Notes under the pieces: model-generated
Told to the model about the DNA's origin: nothing
The model's database searches: none
Seen by the model: the letters and a program-made list of their open reading frames with translations, nothing else
Position numbers and translations under genes: made by a program
NCBI GenBank assembly: GCA_024708885.1
Contig: JANJXT010000024.1
Span: forward strand, 1 to 47,391
DNA from: Thiobacillus sp.
GTDB taxonomy: Bacteria > Pseudomonadota > Gammaproteobacteria > Burkholderiales > Thiobacillaceae
Length of the DNA stretch: 47,391 bases
Direction of reading: 5' to 3'
Part shown: positions 26,773-35,640 of the stretch, piece after piece
How positions within the stretch are numbered: position 1 is the first letter of the stretch
Layout of the letters: each line of letters starts with the position of its first letter

Positions 26773-27230
26773 CGGGAAATCCCAGCCATCGCTTCGACAC
26801 TCGCCGCGTCGGCATGCAGCGGATGCATCGCAGCCGAGCCTTGCGGTTTGGTCGAGTGGCACTCGAAGCAGTCGATCTTCACCGCTGCGTAGCTGTGGCA
26901 GCTGACGCAAAAATCTTCCTTGGCAGCCGCGACGCTGCCGGTGGCCTCGCTGGCATGGCAGTCGATGCACCCCTTCAGGCTGTGCTTGGGCGTGCGCACC
27001 CCCTGGAGCACGGTGCGGTCACGGTGAACCAGCAGCAGCTTCATGTGGTTGCGGCGCATGTACTCGGTGTCTTCCACGCAGTGCTCGCCCTTGACCGCCT
27101 TGGTGATCACCGGCTTGGGCGCGCCGCCGGCCTTGGGCTGCGCCTCGGCGCCGGCCCAGGCCAGGGCCGCGGTCGTCAGCACGACCGCTCCCAGTGCCAG
27201 CACGCTTTTCATCTTGCCGGTCACGTTCAC
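26769..27230 (-). CDS. dsrJ: DsrJ, triheme cytochrome c, 153 aa
   Basis: A signal-anchor (about 7-28) is followed by three heme-attachment sites CIDCH, CVSCH and CFECH in the C-terminal half. Family work reports an unusual axial ligand at one heme in DsrJ, and C51 (GEHCVEDTEYMRR) is an extra cysteine that could supply it. It faces the periplasm in the DsrMKJOP complex. The likely start is GTG at 27230, overlapping the dsrL stop (GTGA); ATG at 27212 would also leave the signal intact. Confidence 0.95.
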   Translation of the reverse strand: MNVTGKMKSVLALGAVVLTTAALAWAGAEAQPKAGGAPKPVITKAVKGEHCVEDTEYMRRNHMKLLLVHRDRTVLQGVRTPKHSLKGCIDCHASEATGSVAAAKEDFCVSCHSYAAVKIDCFECHSTKPQGSAAMHPLHADAASVEAMAGISR

Positions 27231-29188
27231 TCACCCATGCCCATGACGATGTAGCCCGTCGGGCAGACGTCGGCGCAGATGTGACAGCCGATGCACTTGC
27301 CGTAATCGGTGTCGACGTAACGACCCACGGTGGGGTTGTCCTTCTTCTTCACCTTGAACACAGCGGTCTGCGGACAGTACACCACGCAGTTGTCGCACTC
27401 GAAGCACAGGCCGCAGGACATGCAGCGCTTGGCCTCATCGATCACCTGCTTCTCGCTCAGACCGTGCAGGCGCTCTTCGAAGTTACCCAGAGCGGTCTGC
27501 TTGTCGAGCACGGTGACTTCGCGAATGTTGCGCGCCACGTTGGGGAAATGGCCAAGGAACAGCTCGTTGTGCGGAATGACGTGGCGATGCGAACGGTCCT
27601 CGAAGTTGTGCAGGATGTCCTTGCGCGCCGAGGTGCCCCAGATTTCACCGTGCACTTCGTTGTATTCGTGGCCGCTCTCAAGCCATTTGCGGATCTCGTC
27701 GAAGTGATGCACGTCGACCTTCGGGCGTTTGTCCAGCTCCTCGCCGCGGAGGAAGGCATCGATACCGTCGACCGCGATCGCGGCATGGCCGATGGCGGTC
27801 GTGAGCAGGTGCGGACGGATCACGTCGCCGCCCACGAATACCTTCGGGCTGTTCGGGAAGCGGTAGTTCTTGTCGGCACGGATCAGGCCGTTGTTGTTGT
27901 TGAACTGCTCCAGGCCGGTAAAGTCGACGCCCTGACCGATCGCGGAGACGATGAGGTCGCCCGGAATGTCGCGCTCGCTGCCGGCGACGATCTTGGTTTC
28001 CTTGCCTTCGACCGTGAATTCGGCAACGCGCAGCGCGGTGGCGCGACCGTTGGCGTCGACGACCACTGCGATCGGCGTGACGCCGCCGACGATCTCGATG
28101 CCTTCCTGCTGGGCGTGTTCGATTTCGTGCTTGTTGGCGTTCATCTTGTCGATGGTGGCACGCGACACGAGGACCACCTCGGCACCCTCGCGGGCGGAAA
28201 TCGAGGCGACGTCGGACGCCATGTGTCCGGAAATGATCGCCTCGGGACGGTCGTCGCGGGTTCCGGCCTTGGTGACGTTACCCAGGCGGCGCGCGACGGT
28301 CGCGACGTCGATCGAGGTGTCGCCACCGCCGATGACCACGACGCGGTTGCCGACGTGCTGCAGACGGCCTTCGTTGAAGGCGCGCAGGAACGCGACGGCG
28401 GTCACGCAGTTGGGCGCCTCGGCACCCGGAACGGGCAGCGGACGGCCGGCCTGGGCACCCATGGCGAGGAAGATCGCATCGTAGTTCTTGTCGAGCTCCT
28501 CGAAGCTGATGTCGGTGCCGACGCGGGTCTTGAGACGGGTTTCGACGCCCATGGCGATGATGCGGTCGATTTCGGTGTCGAGCATTTCACGCGGCGTGCG
28601 GAATCCGGGGATGCCGTAGCGCATCATGCCGCCCAGCTCCTCGTGCTCGTCGAAGATCGTCGCGCCGTGGCCGCGCAGGCGCAGCTGGTAGGCGGCGGCA
28701 AGACCCGCCGGGCCCGCGCCGATGATGGCGATCTTCTTGCCGGTCTCGGCGGCCTTGGCCTGGAAAGTCAGCTTGTTCTCGTTGGCCCAGTCGCCGAGGA
28801 AGTGCTCGACCGAGTTGATGCCGACGTGGTCCTCGACCATGTTGCGGTTGCAGCCGGATTCGCACGGCGCCGGGCAGACGCGGCCCATGACGGCGGGAAA
28901 GGGGTTGGCTTCCGTCAGGCGGCGCCAGGCGTATTCCTGCCAGGGCACGCCTGCGGGCGGCTTCTCCATGCCGCGGGCGATGTTGAGATAACCACGGATG
29001 TCCTCACCGGCCGGGCAGGAGCCCTGGCAGGGCGGCGTGGAGAGCACGTACTCCGGACACTTGTGAGTCCAGCTGGCCTGGAAGATCTGTTCCTGGGAGG
29101 AACGGTAATCGTCCGGCGACTCGCCGTCCTTGAAGCGACGCCATGTCATGCCTTCGGTTTTCGTTGCCTTGTTGGTCGTGACAGCCAT
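27227..29188 (-). CDS. dsrL: DsrL, iron-sulfur flavoprotein NAD(P)H:acceptor oxidoreductase, 653 aa
   Basis: Glutamate-synthase-beta-like architecture. The N-terminal cysteine region has CQGSCPAGEDIRGYLN and VCPAPCESGCNRN. The FAD-binding motif is AIIGAGPAGLAAAYQLRLRG and the pyridine-nucleotide motif is VVIGGGDTSIDVA. A C-terminal two-cluster ferredoxin domain has CMSCGLCFECDNCVVYCP and CIGCHICADVCP. DsrL is known to couple DsrAB to NAD(P)H in sulfur oxidisers. It lies between dsrK and dsrJ as in Allochromatium. Whether it prefers NAD or NADP cannot be decided by eye. Confidence 0.95.
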   Translation of the reverse strand: MAVTTNKATKTEGMTWRRFKDGESPDDYRSSQEQIFQASWTHKCPEYVLSTPPCQGSCPAGEDIRGYLNIARGMEKPPAGVPWQEYAWRRLTEANPFPAVMGRVCPAPCESGCNRNMVEDHVGINSVEHFLGDWANENKLTFQAKAAETGKKIAIIGAGPAGLAAAYQLRLRGHGATIFDEHEELGGMMRYGIPGFRTPREMLDTEIDRIIAMGVETRLKTRVGTDISFEELDKNYDAIFLAMGAQAGRPLPVPGAEAPNCVTAVAFLRAFNEGRLQHVGNRVVVIGGGDTSIDVATVARRLGNVTKAGTRDDRPEAIISGHMASDVASISAREGAEVVLVSRATIDKMNANKHEIEHAQQEGIEIVGGVTPIAVVVDANGRATALRVAEFTVEGKETKIVAGSERDIPGDLIVSAIGQGVDFTGLEQFNNNNGLIRADKNYRFPNSPKVFVGGDVIRPHLLTTAIGHAAIAVDGIDAFLRGEELDKRPKVDVHHFDEIRKWLESGHEYNEVHGEIWGTSARKDILHNFEDRSHRHVIPHNELFLGHFPNVARNIREVTVLDKQTALGNFEERLHGLSEKQVIDEAKRCMSCGLCFECDNCVVYCPQTAVFKVKKKDNPTVGRYVDTDYGKCIGCHICADVCPTGYIVMGMGE

Positions 29189-29233
29189 GTTGATTCTCCT
29201 AACGCCTACAAATGAAGTGTTTACTCAGCGCGA

Positions 29234-30757
29234 TCAATCGAGCTTGATCGCCTTGCTGACCAGTTGATGCACGCCGCCCACCATGCTCATGTCGAAACCG
29301 TACTTGGGCAGAACCTTGGTGAACTGCGCCTTGCAGATGGCGCAGATCAGGGCCAGGAAGTTGACCTGGTGTTCCTTGACTACGTTGGTGAGCGCGGTCG
29401 CGCGCGGCAGGGCGCCCTTCACCCGGACCTCCATGAGGTCGTCGGTGAGCAGACCGCCGCCGCCGCCGCAGCAGAACGTCGCTTCGCGGATGGTGCCGTC
29501 GGCCATGTCGTGGAAGTTGTTGACCACCGCCTTGATGACTTCGCGCGGGATGTCGAACTGTCCGCCGGGCGTGTCGCCCATGCGCGAGGCGCGCGCGACG
29601 TTGCACGAGTCGTGGAAGGTCACCACCAGGTCGTCGTTGGCCGAGGGATCGACCTTGATCCTGCCCGACTTGATGAGGTCGTTGGTCAGTTCGCAGATGT
29701 GCTGCGGCTGCGGGTAGTTGTGGTCGAGCTGTTTCTGCAGCTCGATCGAGAACGGATCGTCCGCGCCGTAGCCAATGCCGGTGAGCGTATTCCAGAAGCT
29801 GTAGGCGACGCGCCAGGCGTGGCCGCATTCGCCGACGACGATGCGCTTGACGCCGAGTTCCAGCGCGGCGTCGCGGATGCGCATCGCCACCTTGCGCATC
29901 ATTTCGTAGTTGGCCTGGAACAGACCGAAGTTGCCGGCCTCCGACGCGACCGAGGACAGCGTCCAGCTGGTCCCGGCGGCGTGGAACACCTTCGCATAGC
30001 CGATGAGCGACTCGACGTGCGGCTCGGAGAAGAAATCGGCCGACGGCGTGATGAGCAGCACCTCCGCCCCCTTCACGTCGAGCGGCATCTTCACCGGCAC
30101 GCCGGTGTCGGCTTCGATGTCCTCTTCGAGACCAAGCAGCGTGTCTTCGAGCGCCGGGCCCGGAAGGCCCAGGTTGTTGCCGATCTTGATGACCTTGCCA
30201 AGAATCTCGTTGGTGTACTTCTGGCCGATGCCGACATGATCGAGGATCTCGCGGCCGGCCATGGTGATCTCGGCAGTGTCGATGCCATAGGGGCAGAACA
30301 CCGAGCAGCGGCGGCATTCGGAGCACTGGTAATAGTAGTTGTACCACTCGTCCAATGTTTCCCGGGTCAGTTCCTTGGCGCCGACCAGGCCGGGAAACAG
30401 CTTGCCCGCCGTGGTGAAGTAGCGCCGATACACCTTGCGCATCAGCTCCTGACGCGCAACCGGCATGTTGTTGGGATCGGACGTGCCCAGATAGTAATGG
30501 CACTTGTCGGTGCACGCGCCGCAGTGCACGCAGGCGTCGAGGAACACCTTCAGCGAGCGGTATTTGCCGAGCAGATCGCCCATCTTCCCAAGGGCGCGCT
30601 CCTTCCAGTCGTCGGCAAGTTCGCCCGGATAGCCGAGGAACTCCTGGGCCGGCCGGGCTGCCGGGAAGGACTTCACGTGCGACATCGCGCCTTCCCGCAG
30701 CTTGGGAACCTCGATGTCGTCCTTGATTTCCGGGATGTCGAATTCAGGTGCTGCCAC
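29234..30757 (-). CDS. dsrK: DsrK, HdrD-like iron-sulfur subunit, 507 aa
   Basis: Cytoplasmic catalytic subunit of DsrMKJOP. Two ferredoxin-type [4Fe-4S] motifs (CVHCGACTDKCHY and CSECRRCSVFCPY) lie in the first half. The CCG-type region FCCGGGGGLLTDD and nearby cysteines (HDSCNVARASR, CAICKAQFTK) would hold the noncubane cluster as in heterodisulfide reductase subunit D. It is thought to exchange electrons with the DsrC trisulfide/disulfide. It is bordered by dsrM upstream and dsrL downstream with short gaps. Confidence 0.96.
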   Translation of the reverse strand: MAAPEFDIPEIKDDIEVPKLREGAMSHVKSFPAARPAQEFLGYPGELADDWKERALGKMGDLLGKYRSLKVFLDACVHCGACTDKCHYYLGTSDPNNMPVARQELMRKVYRRYFTTAGKLFPGLVGAKELTRETLDEWYNYYYQCSECRRCSVFCPYGIDTAEITMAGREILDHVGIGQKYTNEILGKVIKIGNNLGLPGPALEDTLLGLEEDIEADTGVPVKMPLDVKGAEVLLITPSADFFSEPHVESLIGYAKVFHAAGTSWTLSSVASEAGNFGLFQANYEMMRKVAMRIRDAALELGVKRIVVGECGHAWRVAYSFWNTLTGIGYGADDPFSIELQKQLDHNYPQPQHICELTNDLIKSGRIKVDPSANDDLVVTFHDSCNVARASRMGDTPGGQFDIPREVIKAVVNNFHDMADGTIREATFCCGGGGGLLTDDLMEVRVKGALPRATALTNVVKEHQVNFLALICAICKAQFTKVLPKYGFDMSMVGGVHQLVSKAIKLD

Positions 30758-30807
30758 GTGCGAGTCCTTTTTCCGTACCTGTGTGTCCGTCCTTGGGAGA
30801 CGGCGTA

Positions 30808-31542
30808 TCAGTTGTTCTGGTCGAGCCGCGCCGCCCAGGCCGCCACATGGCGGTGTTCGCGCGGATTGTCCGCCTGGTTGCGGGTGGGGCTGAAGAACAC
30901 CCCCGGCGCGTGCAGCAGCTTGCTGAGCGGGAAGATCAGCATCAACAAGGCCACCAGCGCGAGGTGCACCAGCAGGATCGGATCCTGCGGCAGCGGCTGC
31001 ACGTCGAAGTACATCAGGCCCATGAAGAACGCCTTCAGCGCGACGATGTCGGTGTGCACGACGAAGGTCATCATCATCCCGGACAGGCCGATGCCGATGA
31101 GGAGCAGCAGCATCAGATAGTCGGACGGCGTGGAGATGTAGCGCACGCGGTCGACCAGAAAGCGGCGCGCGAACAGGCCCGCGAGACCGGCCACCATCAT
31201 GATGCTGGCATACTTGCCGAAGGGCTGGACGATATCAACCCAGAACCACACCGGTTCGGTGAAGTAACGCAGGTGGCGCGCCAGCACGAGGAACAGGCCC
31301 ATGTGGAACAGCCAGCCGAACAGCCAGATCCACTTGTTGGACTTGAACAGCGACTCGAACAGCACGACTTCCTTGCCCATGCGGTAGACGACGCCAGGCT
31401 TGGTCGTCGGGGCCGGAGTGGTCGGGATCTTCAGCGGCGCGGGCGTGCGGCTGTAGTCGAAAATCTTGTAGGCCAGGCCCACCACCAGCACAAGCGTGGC
31501 GACGTAGAACAGCCCGGCATAAACCATCGTCAACGTAGACAA
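30808..31542 (-). CDS. dsrM: DsrM, membrane cytochrome b (NarI-like), 244 aa
   Basis: Five or so membrane segments, with histidines placed for two b hemes (GWLFHMGLFLVLARHLRYF, VVHTDIVALKAFF, LVHLALVALLMLIFPLSKLLHAPG) as in NarI-like subunits. It passes electrons between the quinone pool and DsrK. The start is most likely TTG at 31542, with GGGGGA seven bases upstream; ATG at 31527 would trim only five residues. It lies 117 bases after dsrC, a gap that contains a stable hairpin. Confidence 0.93.
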   Translation of the reverse strand: MSTLTMVYAGLFYVATLVLVVGLAYKIFDYSRTPAPLKIPTTPAPTTKPGVVYRMGKEVVLFESLFKSNKWIWLFGWLFHMGLFLVLARHLRYFTEPVWFWVDIVQPFGKYASIMMVAGLAGLFARRFLVDRVRYISTPSDYLMLLLLIGIGLSGMMMTFVVHTDIVALKAFFMGLMYFDVQPLPQDPILLVHLALVALLMLIFPLSKLLHAPGVFFSPTRNQADNPREHRHVAAWAARLDQNN

Positions 31543-31620
31543 AACCTATCCCCCAACAACGTGTCTGTTTTCGAATCGCACGCCGCGCATGCGATCGGAA
31601 AACGGTCCACCGTGACCGCG

Positions 31621-31645
31621 GCCCCCCGGTTCAGGACCGGGGGTC
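31621..31645 (-). other. Stable hairpin just downstream of dsrC
   Basis: GCCCCCCGGT (31621-31630) and ACCGGGGGTC (31636-31645) pair at seven contiguous GC-rich positions plus flanking pairs around a five-base loop. It begins 14 bases after the dsrC stop. There is no T-run, so read-through into dsrM is expected. It could be a 3' stabiliser giving dsrC mRNA excess. Confidence 0.6.
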
Positions 31646-31659
31646 GCGAGAGCGATTGC

Positions 31660-31995
31660 TCAGATACAGCCGGTCGGCTTGGGCAGGCCGGCGATCTTGC
31701 ACGCCTGCTTGGCGGGGCCGTAGGGGAACAACTCGTACAGGTACTTGTTGTTGCCCTTGTCCGGACCGAGTTTCTTGCCGATGGCCTTGGTCAGCACGCG
31801 AACCGCGGGGGCGATCTGGTACTCGTCGTAGTACTCACGCAGGAAGTTCACCACTTCCCAGTGGTTGTCGGTCATGTCGACCTTCTCTTCGACGGCCATG
31901 TACTTGGCGATGTCCTCGTTCCATTGCGACAGATCGATCAGATAGCCTTCCTCGTCGACCTCGACTTCCTTACCGGCGATATTCACCATGGGCAT
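31660..31995 (-). CDS. dsrC: DsrC, sulfur-carrier protein with both redox cysteines, 111 aa
   Basis: Small helical carrier of the TusE/DsrC family. The C-terminal arm QACKIAGLPKPTGCI holds both strictly conserved cysteines, C99 and the penultimate C110, so it can form the intramolecular disulfide/trisulfide used by DsrAB and DsrK. A strong binding site AAAGGAG precedes the ATG. It receives sulfur from DsrEFH and delivers it to DsrAB. A cysteine-less paralogue is encoded at 36896. Confidence 0.97.
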   Translation of the reverse strand: MPMVNIAGKEVEVDEEGYLIDLSQWNEDIAKYMAVEEKVDMTDNHWEVVNFLREYYDEYQIAPAVRVLTKAIGKKLGPDKGNNKYLYELFPYGPAKQACKIAGLPKPTGCI

Positions 31996-32017
31996 AGCAA
32001 TACTCCTTTGTTAAAAG

Positions 32018-32317
32018 TTACAGCCAAGACTGACAGTTGCGGTGCTCTGCGACCAGATCCACGAAACCGCCGTAATCCACGACATTGATGCCGTCCAGCA
32101 CACGCCCGGCCATGCCGCGCGCCGCGAGATCGGGCCCGAGTGCGTAAATCTTGAGGTCAGCAGCCGCTGCCTGGATTTTCGCCGCTGCCGCACTGCCCTT
32201 GGTCGCGGCGTACACCGCGTCCTCGATCAGCAGCACAGCAGAACCTTTGGTGGCCAGGCCAAGACAGCTTTCCAGCGAGCCGCGCTCGGTGGCCGATTTG
32301 TTTACGATATGCAGCAT
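32018..32317 (-). CDS. dsrH: DsrH (TusB-like sulfur relay subunit), 99 aa
   Basis: TusB/DsrH family: MLHIVNKSATERGSLESCLGLA, with the family cysteine at C18, then GSAVLLIEDAVYAA and KIYALGPDLAARG. It forms the DsrE2F2H2 hexamer that carries persulfide sulfur to DsrC. It starts nine bases after dsrF and ends 22 bases before dsrC. A second cysteine near the C-terminus (NCQSWL) is of unknown role. Confidence 0.96.
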   Translation of the reverse strand: MLHIVNKSATERGSLESCLGLATKGSAVLLIEDAVYAATKGSAAAAKIQAAAADLKIYALGPDLAARGMAGRVLDGINVVDYGGFVDLVAEHRNCQSWL

Positions 32318-32326
32318 GTCGTCCCC

Positions 32327-32722
32327 TTAGAAGCTGATCACGACGTCTTGCTCGTCCATGAGCTTCGCCATTTCGTCGTTGGAGAGCACGGTCACGTCCA
32401 CGATCAGGTCGTCCTCGGTCAGGCCGCGCGCGTCCAGCGAAGCCTGATCGACGTAGAGCTTCTCGATGTCGTAGCCATCGAGCGCACGGTAGGTCTTGGA
32501 GAAATCCTTGACCTCGATGCCCTTGGTGTCGATGCCCTTCATCAACTGGTACACGCCGTCGTCGGTGAACACCAGGCTCACGTCCTGATCGAAGGCGGCG
32601 GTGATCAGCACCACCTCCAGCCCCTCCAGCGCGTACACGGTTCCGTGCGGCGCCTTGCGGTTCAGGAACATGAATTTCTTGACGACGCCGGAGCCGTCGT
32701 CTTCCATATCCATATCGCTCAT
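32327..32722 (-). CDS. dsrF: DsrF (TusC-like sulfur relay subunit), 131 aa
   Basis: TusC/DsrF family of the DsrEFH complex: KKFMFLNRKAPHGTVYALEGLEVVLITAAF, then VSLVFTDDGVYQLMKG and DVTVLSNDEMAKLM. No cysteine is present, consistent with a structural role. The start MSDMD has GAGGAAG seven bases upstream; an ATG at 32737 overlapping dsrE is less well placed. It contacts DsrE and DsrH, both encoded next to it. Confidence 0.95.
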   Translation of the reverse strand: MSDMDMEDDGSGVVKKFMFLNRKAPHGTVYALEGLEVVLITAAFDQDVSLVFTDDGVYQLMKGIDTKGIEVKDFSKTYRALDGYDIEKLYVDQASLDARGLTEDDLIVDVTVLSNDEMAKLMDEQDVVISF

Positions 32723-32733
32723 CTCGTTCTTCC

Positions 32734-33093
32734 TCAATCGCCGAACGTCACGAGACGATCGTACTGAATACCCATTTCAACCAGCTGCCCGAGCCCGGAA
32801 ATGCGGAAACCGGGCGCCAGGAGCTCGTCCTTGATGCCGCGGCGCAGCGCAGCGGCCACGCACACGACGAGGTCGATGCCGTGCTCTTCCGCGAGTTTCG
32901 ACCAGCGCGTGGTGACGTTGCGGTCGTCCTGCGGCGGTTCGCCCATGCGGGTCGAGTTGTTCACGCCGTCGTGATAGAAGAACACACGCGGGACCGTGTG
33001 GCCTTTCTCGATCGCGTTACGCGCGAAGAGATAGGCGGAGTCGCTGGCCTGGTGGTTGTAAGGCCCTTCGTTTATCAGAATGCCGAATTGCAT
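32734..33093 (-). CDS. dsrE: DsrE (TusD-like sulfurtransferase subunit), 119 aa
   Basis: Begins MQFGILINEGPYNHQASDSA, as DsrE of sulfur oxidisers does, and reads on through RVFFYHDGVNNSTR to the active-site segment LVVCVAAALRRGI, with C78 at the position of the persulfide cysteine known in Allochromatium. The C-terminus FRISGLGQLVEMGIQYDRLVTFGD is typical. The upstream frame to 33135 encodes no conserved sequence, so 33093 is chosen. It lies between dsrB and dsrF. Confidence 0.96.
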   Translation of the reverse strand: MQFGILINEGPYNHQASDSAYLFARNAIEKGHTVPRVFFYHDGVNNSTRMGEPPQDDRNVTTRWSKLAEEHGIDLVVCVAAALRRGIKDELLAPGFRISGLGQLVEMGIQYDRLVTFGD

Positions 33094-33182
33094 CGCTCGT
33101 TGAACTCCGAAAAAAACCGTCTGTTGGCGTTTCACTTCACGCTGCCGCCGCAGCCAGGCCGCGGCGGCAGTTCCCGCGACAA

Positions 33183-34256
33183 TCAGAAGCGGATGTGCGC
33201 AGAAGCGTTCAGGCTCGAGCGGCTACCACGCCAGTTGTCGATGTGGTACTTGGTGAAGGGCAGACCGGTCTTCTCGAAGAATGCGGGCCAGCCGATGCGC
33301 TCCACCCAGTCGGACAGGCGCTCCCACGAGCGGGCATCTTCCTTGTACGTGAAGAGGATTTTCTTGACGACTTCCGACACTTCCGGCCAGCGCGGCGGAT
33401 TGTTCGGGATGCCGGCGGCGACCAGCTTGTGGAAGGTCGGCTTGGCGCGCGCGTTGGCGTTCTTGCCGCCCACCCAGATGGCGAACTTGGAATGCTCGGG
33501 GTCGTTGATCTGCATCGGCGGGCAGGGCGGGAAGCAGGCGCCGCAGCAGATGCACTTCTTCTCGTCGACTTCCAGCGAGGGCCGGCCGTTGACCAGCGCG
33601 GGGCGAATCGCCGCGACGGGGCAACGCGCCACGACAGACGGCCGCTCACACACGTTGGCGACCAGGTCATGGTTGATCTTGGGCGGCTTGGTGTGCTGCA
33701 TGATGATGGCGACGTCGGCCTGGCCGCCGCAGTTGATCTCGCAGCAGGAGGTGGACAGCTTGACGCGGTTGGGCATCTCGCAGTTGGTGAATTCGTGATA
33801 CAGCTCGTCCATCAGGGCCTTGGTGGCGCCGGACGCGTCCGAACCGGGGATGTCGCAGTGCAGCCAGCCCTGGGTGTGCGCGATCATGGACACCGAGTTG
33901 GCGGTACCGCCAACGGGGAAGCCGTTGTCGGTGAGGGTCTTGATCAGGGGCTCGACCTTGTTCTTGTCGGCCACCATGTATTCGATGTTGGAACGGGTGG
34001 TGAAGCGCACGAAGCCGTCGGCGAACTGATCGGCGATGTCGGCGAGCTTGCGGATGGTGTAGTGATCCATCTGACGCTGGGTGCCGGCCTTGACGGTCCA
34101 GACTTCGTCGCCGCTCTCGGCGCGGTGGTAGAGCACACCGGGTTTCGGGTGACTATGGAAGGTCCACTTGCCATAGTTTTTCTTCATCACGGGGTGCATG
34201 AAGGGCATCGGGTCCGGAGTGCCGGATTCGATGGTTTCCCATGTTCTTTCAGCCAT
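33183..34256 (-). CDS. dsrB: DsrB, dissimilatory sulfite reductase beta subunit, 357 aa
   Basis: Beta subunit of the reverse-acting siroheme sulfite reductase. Conserved: HYTIRKLADIADQFADGFVRFTTRSNIEY, SVSMIAHTQGWLHCDIPGSDASG, and the inserted ferredoxin domain CICCGACFPPCPPMQI. The siroheme/[4Fe-4S] cysteines appear as STSCCEINCGG and CP motifs. ATG at 34256 has GGAG eight bases upstream. It pairs with DsrA and uses amidated siroheme. A small hairpin in the 82-bp gap separates it from dsrA. Confidence 0.97.
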   Translation of the reverse strand: MAERTWETIESGTPDPMPFMHPVMKKNYGKWTFHSHPKPGVLYHRAESGDEVWTVKAGTQRQMDHYTIRKLADIADQFADGFVRFTTRSNIEYMVADKNKVEPLIKTLTDNGFPVGGTANSVSMIAHTQGWLHCDIPGSDASGATKALMDELYHEFTNCEMPNRVKLSTSCCEINCGGQADVAIIMQHTKPPKINHDLVANVCERPSVVARCPVAAIRPALVNGRPSLEVDEKKCICCGACFPPCPPMQINDPEHSKFAIWVGGKNANARAKPTFHKLVAAGIPNNPPRWPEVSEVVKKILFTYKEDARSWERLSDWVERIGWPAFFEKTGLPFTKYHIDNWRGSRSSLNASAHIRF

Positions 34257-34300
34257 GCTTTTCTCCAACTTAGTAGGATCGGAAAATCTGATTTAATGCC

Positions 34301-34320
34301 CAACACCGTTTCCGGTGTCG
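34301..34320 (-). other. Small intercistronic hairpin between dsrA and dsrB
   Basis: ACACCG (34303-34308) pairs with CGGTGT (34313-34318) over a four-base loop. No T-run follows. It may modulate dsrA/dsrB mRNA processing, but could be chance in GC-rich DNA. Confidence 0.35.
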
Positions 34321-34338
34321 GGCTCTCTGCTCAACGCG

Positions 34339-35640
34339 TCAGGCGGCGGATTGCTTGCGCTCGTTCCACTTCGCCACTTCCTCGTCCCAACCGTCGGTAC
34401 GGATGTAGGGGTTGGTACGCGGATGGCTGATCATGTTCGGGTCGACCTCGATGCCGATGCCCTCGAGGAAGTTCATCAGGCCGATGCGCTCGATCATCTC
34501 GCCGGTACGCTCGTGTTCCAGCGCGTTCTCGGCGAAGAAGTCGATGATGGTGCGGCCGAGATCGTTCAGCTTCTCGAAGTCGTCGTCGGACTCGAGCTTC
34601 ATGAACGGCACGATGACGGTGCCCATCAGGTCGCCGATCTTCAGGGTGCGCTTGCCGCCGACCAGGATGGTCACGCCCTTGTCGCTACCGGGCAGCAGGC
34701 CGCCGGGGATGACGTTCAGGCAGTGCATGCAGCGCACGCAGTTCTTGTTGTCGATGCACAGCGCGTTGCCGTCGCCAAGCTTCGCCACGGAGACGTGCGC
34801 GTCGGTCGGCGCCTTGTCGGCCGCGACCAGGGTGATGGCCTTGGTCGGGCACTTGCTGACGACGTCGTTGACCAGGTCGGTCATGCCGTGAGCCTTGTAG
34901 TAGTCCTGCACCTGCGCTTCGTTGACGCGGATATTGTCGCGCCAGGTGCCGATCACGGCCATGTCGGCGCGCTGGATCGAGTTGACGCAGTCGTTCGGGC
35001 AGCCGGAGAACTTGAACTTGAACTTGTAGGGCAGCGACGGACGGTGCATGTCGTCGATGTTGTTGTTGATGACGGTGCGCAGGGCGCGCGCCTCGTCGAA
35101 GCAGGACATCTCGCAGCGCGCCGCACCGACGCAGGACATCGAGGTGCGCAGGGCCGGGCCGGCGCCGCCGAGGTCGAAGCCCATTTCGTTGAACTTGTCG
35201 AAGGCCTTCTGCACGTTCTCGGTCTTCACGCCCTGCAGCATGATGTCGCCGGACTGGCCGTGAAGCGCGATCAGACCCGAACCGCCGGTCTCGAGCCAGG
35301 CGTCGCACATCTGGCGCAGCAGATCGGAGGAATAGTGCATGCCGGCCGGGGGCATGATGCGCAGCGTGTGGAACTCGGCCGCTTCCGGGAACACGGGGGT
35401 GCCGTTTTCGTCCTTCAGTTCGGTGAAGCGGGGGATGATGCCGCCGCCGTAGCCGACCACGCCGACCGTACCGCCCTTCCAGTAGCCGAACTTGGTGCGA
35501 TAGGACGTCTCCAGCTGACCCAGGAGGTCAACCATCATGTCGCTTTCCTTGGCCAGGCGCTTCAGGCCGGTCACGAAGCTGGGCCACGGGCCGGTCTCGA
35601 GCTCGTCCAGATTGGGGGTATCGTACATTTTTTTTGCCAT
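34339..35640 (-). CDS. dsrA: DsrA, dissimilatory sulfite reductase alpha subunit, 433 aa
   Basis: Alpha subunit, first gene of the cluster, with a strong AGGAGA binding site. Motifs: KFGYWKGGTVGVVGYGGGIIPRF, SMSCVGAARCEMSCFDEAR plus FSGCPNDCVNSIQ for the siroheme-coupled [4Fe-4S] cluster, and a ferredoxin insert CIDNKNCVRCMHCLNVIP. With DsrB it oxidises DsrC-bound sulfur to sulfite. The accompanying dsrEFH and dsrL genes mark it as the oxidative type; sulfate reducers lack dsrEFH. Transcription probably starts in the 355-bp divergent region upstream. Confidence 0.98.
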   Translation of the reverse strand: MAKKMYDTPNLDELETGPWPSFVTGLKRLAKESDMMVDLLGQLETSYRTKFGYWKGGTVGVVGYGGGIIPRFTELKDENGTPVFPEAAEFHTLRIMPPAGMHYSSDLLRQMCDAWLETGGSGLIALHGQSGDIMLQGVKTENVQKAFDKFNEMGFDLGGAGPALRTSMSCVGAARCEMSCFDEARALRTVINNNIDDMHRPSLPYKFKFKFSGCPNDCVNSIQRADMAVIGTWRDNIRVNEAQVQDYYKAHGMTDLVNDVVSKCPTKAITLVAADKAPTDAHVSVAKLGDGNALCIDNKNCVRCMHCLNVIPGGLLPGSDKGVTILVGGKRTLKIGDLMGTVIVPFMKLESDDDFEKLNDLGRTIIDFFAENALEHERTGEMIERIGLMNFLEGIGIEVDPNMISHPRTNPYIRTDGWDEEVAKWNERKQSAA

